Shown here in pieces: positions 35,584-45,626 of a stretch of 64,000 bases of DNA. The position numbers and the translations under genes were made by a program. Positions within the stretch are counted from its first letter, which is position 1. Each line of letters opens with the position of its first letter. This DNA comes from Zychaea mexicana (taxonomy: Eukaryota > Mucoromycota > Mucoromycetes > Mucorales > Lichtheimiaceae), in the NCBI RefSeq assembly GCF_025766255.1, contig NW_026516710.1, positions 186,001 through 250,000 on the forward strand. The letters run 5' to 3'. The notes under the pieces are model-generated. The model was given only the letters and a program-made list of their open reading frames with translations, was not told the DNA's origin and ran no database searches.

Positions 35584-38500
35584 AAAAGAACTAAAATGTT
35601 TTCTCGCTGTTAGCTACGTAAATACCTACGAACACGCAGAGTAACGAATATTCGACAGTTGGGTGTGGATCGTATTGTGGATTTTGAGTTTGCTGGTGGC
35701 GAAAAGAGTTTTGGTTATCATATCATTGCCGAATTCTATGCTTCGGTAAGTTAATCGAGAAGGCTCGGTTTTAGTGGTCAAGGTGAAATATATGAGGATG
35801 GGAGATCTGATGAACTCACATGCACACATACAACCGATTGTGTATCTAGGGCAATATCATTTTTACCGATGACAAGTACAAGATTATAGCATTGCTGCGT
35901 GTAGTTAATACTGAAGATACCAAAATGGCAGTGGGCGAAACGTATGATGTTCAGCTGGCCGTGACAGATTTCACAAAGCTAGAAACGGATAAACTACAAC
36001 AAGTACTTCGTAACGCAGGACCAAAGGATACGTTGAAAAAAGTGTTAAATATCGCTTATGGTAATTGAATGCTACAAGAGGGGTCAATATATTGCTCCTG
36101 GCGATGATGGTGATGATAATGTTACATAGTTACTGATATGTAACGCATTGCCGTACGGTCTTTCTAGAATACGGTCCGGCCATGATTGAGCATATCATTC
36201 TGAAAGCCGGCCTCAGTCCGAATATGAAACCAGCAACCGAATTTGACAGCTCGATAGGTATTTAAAATTCATTTTTGGATGGGTTTAAAAAGGACAAGAA
36301 CATATAGATATTGATGCGATACCATATAGACTCGCCTATGATGCAGGATTTGATCAAGGCATTCGCTGAAGGTGACGAAATGGTCGAATCGACCAAGAAC
36401 AATGTCCCAAGGGTAAGTTTATGTAGGTTGACTTTGTATGGCAGGAGCACGTCTTTTAATAATATAGTAAACATAGGGCTATATTATCCTATTAGAAGAT
36501 AAAAAGGCGCCAGCAAAGGAAGGAGAGGAGGACGACAATCGGATAGAGATGTAAGTATACATATATAGTTAAATCATGCAGCGATAAGTCGTTAATGGTG
36601 GTTTTCTTTTCTTCTTCAAAAAAGCTATGATGAATTCCATCCCTATCTATACAAACAGCATGAATCTCGGCCATACAAGGAATTCAACACGTTCGATTCG
36701 GCCGTTGATGAATTTTTCTCGGCTATTGAGGCTCAAAAAATCGAGCTGAAAGCAAGAAATCAGGTAAAAGACGGATAAAAAGTCAATATAAAAGCAAGAA
36801 TGGTTGTGTTTCGTGAAGGAACGCCAATTTACTAACCTTTGATATTGTGTTTAACATGTGTTTTTTGCAGGAAGAAGCTGCTATAAAGAAATTAGAAGCT
36901 GTACGAAAGGAACAGGAAAATCGAGTTCGAATGCTGGTTGACCAACAAACAACGAACGTACGCAAGGCTCAACTGATTGAACTCAATTTGGACATGGTGG
37001 AAGCAGCCATTACAATTATCCGTAACGCTGTTGCAAGCCAAATGGATTGGCAGGATCTTAACGAGTTGGTCAAAGAAGAGAAAAAGCGAGGCAATCCAAT
37101 TGCTGATATCATTGGCTCACTGAAGCTACAAACAAACCAAATTACGCTTCTATTATCGTACGTATCTGTATAATATATATTAATGACGCGATCTTTGTAT
37201 ATTCACCAACTTATACAGGGAACCTGACGGTTACGAATCAGAAGAGGACAGTTCAGACGAAGATACCGACAGTGAGGAGGAGGACGAAGAATGGCCAAAG
37301 GGACCTGTCAAGGTGGACGTAGAAATCGGGCTGACAGCATTTGCCAATGCTCGCAAGTACTATGATCAGAAGCGAAGCACAGCAACCAAGCACGAAAAGA
37401 CGATCAAGGCTTCTTCCAAAGCAATGAAGTCTGCTGAACGTAAGATCCGCAAAGATCTCAAGGAAACCAAGATCACAACGACAATCAACAAAATACGCAA
37501 GCCTTTCTGGTTTGAAAAGTTTTTGTGGTTTATCTCGACCGAAGGCCATTTGGTTATTGCTGGTCGAGATATGCAACAGAACGAGATACTCGTTAAGCGA
37601 TACCTGCACAAAGGTTAGTGAGGCGGGGGAATGGACAAGTAGAAGTGAGAAAGGAAAGACCATTATGGGAGTTTCTTATTTCCTTAAACCCGAGACTGTA
37701 CTGACTTTGTGTCACGCAATGAAATAGATGATGTGTATGTTCACGCTGATCTCCATGGTGCTGCATCGGTTGTTGTCAAGAACAAGCCCGAGAATGCTGG
37801 CAACCCCATCCCACCCAGCACATTGTTCCAGGCTGGCATCATGTCTGTATGCCAAAGTAAGGCGTGGGATGCAAAGATTGTCACGAGTGCATACTGGGTT
37901 CATGCGGATCAGGTAACCCCCCATTATCATCATCTTCTTTCTTACTTCGCTTTGGCTCACATGTAAAGCTGCCTCGGATGTATAACCATTTCTTCTCTCC
38001 CCGTTCTGTTGGCGTATGATAGGTCTCGAAATCAGCTCCCACGGGCGAATACTTGACAACCGGTAGCTTTATGATCAGAGGCAAAAAGAACTTTTTGCCA
38101 CCTGTTCAGTTGGTATATGGCTTTGGCTATCTTTTCAAGCTGGATGAATCCTCCATTGGTAACCATGTCAGTGAGAAACGACAAGAGGAGCAAGATGAGA
38201 ATGAGGACGTGTCAAATGGGGACGGCTTGCAGGCAGTAGGTGATGAAGCTGTTACTCCAGCAAGATCCATCAACGAAAGTTTGACCGAGGAAACCTCAGA
38301 CAGCGTAAAAGGTAAATAAGTTCTCATCGCCCTCTTATTGCCACTCTTATCAAAGTGAAGGTCATGTGAAGGAAATGGGTCTCATTTGCATTATGACTAT
38401 AATCTTTTTCACAGAAGAGACAACAGCGGACAGACAGAGTGGGGATGATGACGCTTCCTCGGATAGTAGCAGCAGTGAAGACGAAGATGAAGCCTTCCCA

Positions 38501-39940
38501 GATACCCAGCTTGCTCCGACCACAACCACAACAACTGACGCTACTGCCGCAGCTGGAACATCCACTTCGGCTACACAAAAAGGTCCTGAATGGAATAAGT
38601 ACGACTTGGATGAATATGGCGCAAACGAAGATGCAGACGCGCTGCCATCATTTGCACAGCCATCCAAACAAGTTGGCAACAACAAAGCGGTAAGGCGCAA
38701 AACAGTGTCATGTGGTGCTACATTGCGAAACATGATAACTACGAAACTAAAAGGGGTATTTTAAACTATGTTTCAATAAGGGCAAGCAAGCTATTAGTGC
38801 AAAGGAACGGCGTCAATTGAAAAAGGGCAAGGCTGGTAACGAATCCGCTACACAAACGAAATCAAATAAGGCATCTACATCCAAAGAGGTAAAGCACCAC
38901 CCGCTTTGTTTGTTATATGCACACACAAATAATAACAACAAAGCACGCTTGTTGACACATGCAAACACATACATCCTATAATAGCCTGTTCCCGCGCCTC
39001 AAACTCAGGCACGTGGAAAACGTGGCAAGGCCAAGAAAATCAAACAAAAATATGGTGATCAAGATGAAGAGGAACGCAAGCTACGGATGGAACTGCTGGG
39101 TGTAAGTCGCTGTCTCCCTATTCTGTTTCGTCCCATACTGGGAAAAAATACGTAGACTGAAGTCTAATGTTTGCCCATTTATCGTCAGTCCAACAAAGGA
39201 CCGCAACCAAAGGGTAAAAAGGCGAAGAAGGAAGCCCAAGCCAAAGCCGAAAAGCTGGCAAGAGAAAAGGAGCGCGAAGAACAATGGGCTGCCGCAGAAG
39301 CCGCACGAGCGGCTGAAGCAGCTAACGCACAAGTTGATGAGGCTGGCATTGACAATGTAGACGAGGTACAAATGTGGATTCTAATTATCAACTCAAAAAT
39401 GTGGAAACGGGCGGGGGAATGCAGAACACGTAATATACTCATAGTACTGCATTTCAGATTGCAGCTGACGAAGGCGAAGATAAAGAAACCATTCGACAGA
39501 TGCTGAAGGAGGAGAATATCACAATGTTGGAAGCAGATGAAGCAGCAAATCTGTCCATTTTGGATTCAGTAACTCCCAATCCATTACCCGAAGACATCAT
39601 CCACTTTGCAGTTCCTGTGTGCGCCCCATACACCGCACTTCAGAAATACAAATACAAGGTCAAATTGACTCCCGGTTCTTTGAAACGTGGCAAAGGTAAG
39701 CAGAAGGATCGTGAGCAGCACGAATGGAAAGGAGCCTTTTCACTGACTCTCTTGTCTTACGACTCGACAGGGCTCAAGCAGGCACATTCAGTGTTTTTGA
39801 ACTTGACTGATTCCACAGCGCGCGAAAAGGAGTTGATCAAGTCTGTTCCTGATATGGAAGCTATCAATGCAATGATGAGCAAAGTCAAAGTCTCTGCACC
39901 GAACTTGGAAGCAAGCAAGCGTAAAAAGGGCAAAAAATAG
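35123..39940 (+). CDS. RQC2: Ribosome quality control factor Rqc2/NEMF (NFACT family)
   Basis: Eighteen exons: 35123-35181, 35256-35325, 35430-35531, 35614-35745, 35850-36060, 36168-36257, 36330-36412, 36477-36550, 36625-36763, 36871-37157, 37219-37613, 37728-37912, 38023-38311, 38415-38689, 38781-38888, 38985-39101, 39189-39365 and 39458-39940. They encode 1091 residues (human NEMF is about 1076). Rqc2 binds the 60S subunit with a stalled peptidyl-tRNA, recruits Listerin and directs C-terminal tailing. NFACT-N begins MKQRFNALD, keeping Asp9; [12 protein letters not shown] keeps Asp96-Arg97, matching the yeast residues needed for tailing. A coiled coil follows (after [17 protein letters not shown]), then NFACT-R ([29 protein letters not shown]), acidic linkers, the basic [15 protein letters not shown] motif and NFACT-C. 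All domains appear intact. Confidence 0.95.
35370..35396 (+). repeat. GA-rich simple repeat in RQC2 intron 2
   Basis: Repeated GTGAGA units grade into GAGAGAG within the intron. They do not affect coding sequence. Confidence 0.7.
35551..35583 (+). repeat. Compound microsatellite (AC)n(AG)n in RQC2 intron 3
   Basis: About nine AC units run directly into about seven AG units inside the intron. The tract is probably length-variable. Confidence 0.85.
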
Positions 39941-41362
39941 ATTTACAGTATTAGACTTAGACTCACACCACCACTCACGTAAAAAAACCAATGCTTTACA
40001 CATATATAACTATTAAAAAAGCAAACATTGTACATTGAACATATATAAACAAGTACCGTATGCACTTTCATTTACATTGTTGTTGTAGGCGCACGTACTG
40101 CGAAACAGAAAATAACCTCTTGATTGAAATGTTTGTTGTTGTGCTCAGTATCGCATGATCTGCTAGCTAGCTGCACTCCTCACCTAGTTCTTTCGCGCTT
40201 GCATGAGATGCTGCAAGGTCGATGCGTTCTACAGTACTCAATAAGCACACCATTGGCTGGCGCTGTCCTCTAATGAGGAAAATGGCCGATACTGATGCTT
40301 CTTCTGCTAAATAACAAGGTTGAAGTTGTAACCCTCCTGTTGCTTCTGGCCCCGTGACAGCTGTCGGCACGCCGATCAAGAAAGAAAGGAGTAGCACATT
40401 GAACAACGCCTGCTCTTTTAGATAAGCATCCATTTTGTTTGCCAAAGATGACCATTGACATCATTGGGAGTTTCTTGTATATTGTTCAAGGTGGTAAATG
40501 ATGAAATAATGCGCAAAAAATCACTCGCCAGCAACAGCATGCATAGCACGTACGTACGTTGTGTTTATATGCATGCACGCCTCTTTCTCCTCTCCTGTTT
40601 ATGTCGTATGCTATGATATTAGCATTTCCTTCTCGTACACATCAGCTATTAGATGTATATATGTGATAGATTTATTATGCAAGGCTCGCCGTTGTATATC
40701 TTAAATGGGAAGAGCATACATAAATGAAAATTTGCTATGAATTTCAACATGGTGTGCTTGATTGTTTGATTCACGATATTTATGTATAATACAGCACGCA
40801 GCGTTATCATCGTATAGAGTGTGAGCATAATTTGTTATAATCATATGATTGTAAAAGAATAGGTAAAGAGAGCATAGGCTAAGAATCATACTCTTATCTT
40901 TAAGCAGCCTGTCCTCTCCCTCATACGTACTTGTTATCTTCGACCGTCAAGTTTTATAATATCTAGTTGGCTCTATTTTACGTAATCATAATAGTCTTAG
41001 GAGGTTTCTTTGTATGTACCCTTATTGATAAAACATAAGAACTATAAATTATATTAGGTACGTCAATCAACTCATCCCCTAATGTTAATGGCAAACAAAA
41101 TGAGAGTCGGCATGATAGTCATTAAGACTCGCAAGAATAAACAAACTTATACATTGTGATGCACTAGGAGGAATTGTATAGAATCGACAGGAAGACAAAA
41201 TAATGTTTTTGTGTGTGTACAATGCCCGCTCGATAATTCGATCACTTTCTCAAATGACCAGGCTGGTAAGCAGTAAAATATCAACAAATCGATAATTCGA
41301 TCATCAATCACTTGGCTGTGACATATCGACAAGTATAAACCAATAGAAATGCTTAGTGACGC

Positions 41363-41373
41363 GGAATTGAACC
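41363..41373 (-). other. Pol III B-box-like motif (possible tRNA-derived fragment)
   Basis: On the minus strand GATCGCTGGTTCAATTCC resembles the T-arm of a tRNA and contains a match to the B-box consensus. The flanking T-stem does not pair well and no 5' half or A box is found, so this is at most a decayed fragment captured inside the element. Confidence 0.3.
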
Positions 41374-41474
41374 AGCGATCAGTGTCGGATCATACATCAG
41401 AGTCCAGAGTTACATGTATATACTTCTTTAACCTTCCTTTTCTTAACGGAGTCCCAATTTCATAACTCGATATT

Positions 41475-41523
41475 TCGATAATTCGATCACTTACGGCTGT
41501 GACCAAAGTGATCGAATTATCGA
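41475..41523. repeat. Perfect 18-bp hairpin formed by subterminal and terminal repeats of the element
   Basis: TCGATAATTCGATCACTT at 41475-41492 is followed by its exact reverse complement at 41506-41523 with a 13-nt loop. The same TCGATAATTCGATCA core also occurs at 41289-41303 and in the left terminal repeat, making four copies in 314 bp. These may be transposase-binding sites. Confidence 0.75.
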
Positions 41524-44500
41524 GCGGGCACTGTATAATGTTCAACAATCGATGCCCGGTCTATAAAACGTTTCGACCCGAAGCCGAGTTCTAGCTATGC
41601 CTTGTATGGCAATATGAGCTTATCCTAAAACAGGATATACTCCGGACCTTACTCTTTGGTCTCGATTCGTCATAGCATTGTCCCTGTTCCATTGAGTCTC
41701 GGATGCCACGCATTATGGGGACAGAATCGTATCAGTAAGCATACATACTATGTAATACTTGGTAAAATAAAAACGACCAATAATGCTCTATACTATTAGA
41801 AAGAGGGAAATTACAGCGTTGGAGCAATAATGGTATAAGAAAAAGATCGAGGTACATATATACATCGATACCCTATAAAATGCTATTACACTGTTATACT
41901 ATCATACATACATAGCTTATTCTAGATCATTACAGAGTGGGATGACGCCATACAGCTCGTAATTAAGTAGATATGTACGTTATCGTGCTATGGATTTAGA
42001 GGGGTCAGATAAAAAAGCCAATCAACAGCTGTAGCGATGTAAGACCTTGTTTTCTTCCATCATGTTATCGATGAGTGAGTAAAGGTCACATCATTATCAA
42101 TTCCCGCCCAAATATTATACATTTGTCCAGAAAAGTACAAACCGAGTTTGAAAATTACAATGTTTTATCTGGTCACGGGCCGCCTTCCAATTCGAGAACA
42201 CTTGTTGTGTTCTCCAATGACACAATGCTAGAATGCATTCACTGCAATACTTTCACCTCTCTTTTCGTATGTAATACATTCTCATATGGACTCGACTCAC
42301 AAGGTACATTAGGAAAGCAGAAACGCGAAGCAAAAAGCTTAACAACAAATTTGAAATCACCTCTTACCTATCTTCGTGGCGCAGCACAAGAAGAAGTGAA
42401 TACTGTATCCGTTCTTATTGTCTGTGTAAGTCTCTTGTATGGCTTCCAATACACATTTTGTTACCTAGAAGAATAACAGCAATTAGCAATAACAGACAAA
42501 TCGCTGGTGTGGTCGCGTTATTCCTTAATGCCCGCTTCAGATTTGTTTTCTGAGTGTAAAGGTTCCAGAGTGTCAAAAGGGCAAACCACATGATGTGCAA
42601 ATTTCTTTTAGGATGTATAAACGCATCATACAATGTTGTACAATGGATGCTGATGGTGCTGACTCGCTGACCGGCAGCGATTGCCAGAATATACATACAT
42701 CACTACAAGACGGCAACAGGTCATGGGACCAGCAAAAAGAAAGGAAGAACGCATAAAATGTACAATGCCGTGTTGACGATATGATTATCAAAATGTTTAG
42801 TGAAAAACAAAACAAAACTGGCCGTTAGCTTATATTAAAAGCATTTATTGCCATGTCCAGCCAAGCAAGAGGGGTTCAATTTGTTACAGGAACAAAAAGA
42901 AAAGTGGGGAAATTTATAGTGCGTAAAACCAAGAAGCTATAATTATCGTTACGCTTATCCACTAGGTGGTGGTGGTACCATTGTTGATAAAATCGCTTAA
43001 ATTTCTGTGGACAATCACAACATACGACGAAAAATGCTTAATGATGCATAAAAAGATGTTGCGTGAGATTGTTTTGCAAAAAGAGGAACGGGGACTACGG
43101 AGAAAGCCGAGCTCGGTACTACATCCGTCATCGCAGCAGCTGCTAGTTTTCGTCGGTAACTGTTGCACAGGTCTGTGCGATGCGCCGCGAATCAAAGAGT
43201 GTATTCTACATGCGAACATGCAAAAAGCAAAGTCTGTGCATATCTACCCAGTTTATAATTGTAGTAATAAATAACACCAGACTTTTCAATAATTTAATAT
43301 GAGTATAACTGTAAAATAGTAGAGAGACAAGAAACGTTAGATTAAAGAAGCTCTGTAGCAATTCTCTAGTTTTTTAAGATCAAACTAAAGAATGCGCACA
43401 TACTCATTAAATTCAGTCGTTTATGTATTTAGTGCTGTAGGTACAAGTTCTATTTTGAAAGGGACTTTTATTTATTTTAGTGGAATACCATGATCTCTTT
43501 CCTCTCTCAAACAAATGAGCCGATGCAGATCATGATTGTGGACAAAACGATAAGACTTTTTCGGATTACATAAAAACGAAACATGACGCCGATCTCCTTA
43601 CTTACCAAGCGTGTGTTATTATTGATCTTCTTCGAAAATTGCCAAAAACGTATATGGTACCCCAGACTACATACAAACACGAGTTGATATTATACTACTT
43701 AGTAGTAGTAGCAGTAGTATGTGATAGTAGCAATTCGACTGCTATTGGTAGCATGCATATAATGGTGCTGCTTGGAGCCATTAATACATCTTCATGTATA
43801 CAGTACGCGTATAATGTGCATTTATTAGTTTTTATGGGTGCATCGTATTACCATGATATCTATGCCTTTTCTACATCCCCCCCTTAGAGAAAAACGCCAA
43901 CAACGGCCGCAATTAGATCCTATGCGTGCAATAACTTGCATGTTTACGGTTATTAGTGATAGAGAGTTTCTAAACTGTTGGGAACGGGACGATCGAGACA
44001 ACAACAAAGACGAAGGCGCAATGTAATAAATGATGTTGATGAGTAGTAGTGTGTACCAGGGCCTGTGCGCCCGCAAGATATTTAGGAGTACAAGTAAATA
44101 CAATAATACGTAGCAGTGGGCTCGTTGTGTCATGTAACACAACCGCTACACACAAGAACACAGAATCACATTGCTCAAAGTCACCGGTTTTAACTTGCTT
44201 AATTCATCTGATGATGATCATTCACCAATAAAATAACACGTTGCCATTGTACAATCTTTATCCATCTCCTCGCTAGTTAGTGAGTATGTGGTTACTTCAT
44301 GCAAGATTATATATCACACTACCATACCAAGAAACCCACATTGGCGGGCACCGTGAATAGAATGCTATTACTGACTGGCTGTTGTGGTCTGGCCGACGCC
44401 TTGTTATGCTGCTTCAATATCGTAACGATCACCAGGCATCTTTTGCTCTGCCAGTAAATGCCACCTCTTCCTCCTCCACATGATCATCATCGACTCCTCT

Positions 44501-45626
44501 TTCTGAAAACCTCCCACTCTCTCTTTGCTTCGTTTGCCCCGCCCCACCAAACATACATCACCCCATCCCATCTTGCCTTGATACTCCTTGTCTTCTCTCC
44601 CCTCCTTCCAGGCAGGCAGCGATAGAGATAGAGAAAGACTAAGCTTTGTTTTCTATCCAACGTCAAGTACATGCAGAACAAACAAACAATCTTTTCTTGC
44701 GTATTGCTCTCTGCTCTTTTTAGGTCGTCCTTGCATGCGCCCGCTGCTGTGATTCCCACAACACATAATAACTAAGAGCATCACATTGCTTGCTGCCTAC
44801 CTACACTATTGCCCCGCATTTTCAATTATTTATTTTACTCTTTTGCTGCTCTCGCTCTTTCTTTCTCTTTCTCTTTTCGTTTCTCACCCATTTTTTTTTT
44901 TTTTGCTCGTCCAAGATCCAGCAACCAATCCCCTTCCCCTATTTTCTGCAATTTATACAATCGCTTTGACATTGCACATTGGCAAGGATCATTGAGGGAA
45001 TTTCAGGTACCCATGACGAGCCTTTATTGACTACGGCACCGGCTTCTCGTAGTATATTCCTCCTGAAACAAATCCTATTTATTGTATGCAAAATAGGATA
45101 AAAGACAATAGCAAATTTCGGACTTAAACACGAAGGCATCGACGACGACAGCGGTTAGCGACGACTGCACCCCCATCCCCCCAAAGCAACAATAATTGTT
45201 TTTCTTCTTTCCAAACTCGCACGGCCAGTATTTCCTCTTTCTCTTTCTCATGACGCACAACTGTAAACAATACCCGTCGTCAGTGTTACGCGGTTCTTCT
45301 TCCTTCGCAACAACACAGCACTACCCTATGGCACCCGTTACCACTGCGACGACAACACCACCCACTACAGATAATTACACATCGGTTAGCTCTTATTGAA
45401 ACGCCCTTTCCTTTTTAATTTGCTGTTCGTTTTCTCGCCATGTATTATTGAGCAGTATGCTTACATCGACCGCTAATACTTGCCTTGTTGCAACTGCTAT
45501 TGCACACACACGCGCCATGATTGTAACTCTACATAGTTCCTTCCTCGAGATGCGTACGACATATATTCGACGTCGACGGCGGTCACGACGACGACACCAC
45601 ACACTTTCACGCGACATCTACCAAGG

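Larger units (their letters stand above)
41220..41533. mobile_element. Short nonautonomous Tc1/mariner-like element (MITE)
   Basis: A 314-bp element with 29-bp terminal inverted repeats at 41220-41248 and 41505-41533 that differ at one position. The outer end reads CAGTGCCCG (CAATGCCCG on the left), and both sides are flanked by TA (41218-41219 and 41534-41535). A TA duplication plus a CAGTG-type terminus is typical of the Tc1/mariner/pogo superfamily. The interior has no transposase reading frame, so it would need an enzyme supplied elsewhere. The near-perfect repeats suggest recent activity. No second copy was noticed in the window. Confidence 0.75.
39941..45626. other. 5.7-kb gene-poor region
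   Basis: No gene is convincingly supported between RQC2 and the HMG-box gene. It contains the TA-flanked inverted-repeat element at 41220-41533. A short hairpin (TATCCT/AGGATA) lies at 41621-41637. Two open frames (42075-42476 and 42966-43274) cannot be identified and may be decayed mobile DNA. From about 44440 the plus strand becomes strongly pyrimidine-rich, probably the upstream region and leader of the HMG-box gene. An ATG at 45252 opens a 49-codon Thr/Ser/Pro-rich frame that could be an upstream coding exon of that gene. Confidence 0.5.

Noticed and set aside
41350..41420. Functional tRNA gene on the minus strand
   Set aside because: Only a T-arm-like B box is present; the T stem pairs poorly, and no acceptor complement, D-arm or A box can be placed upstream.
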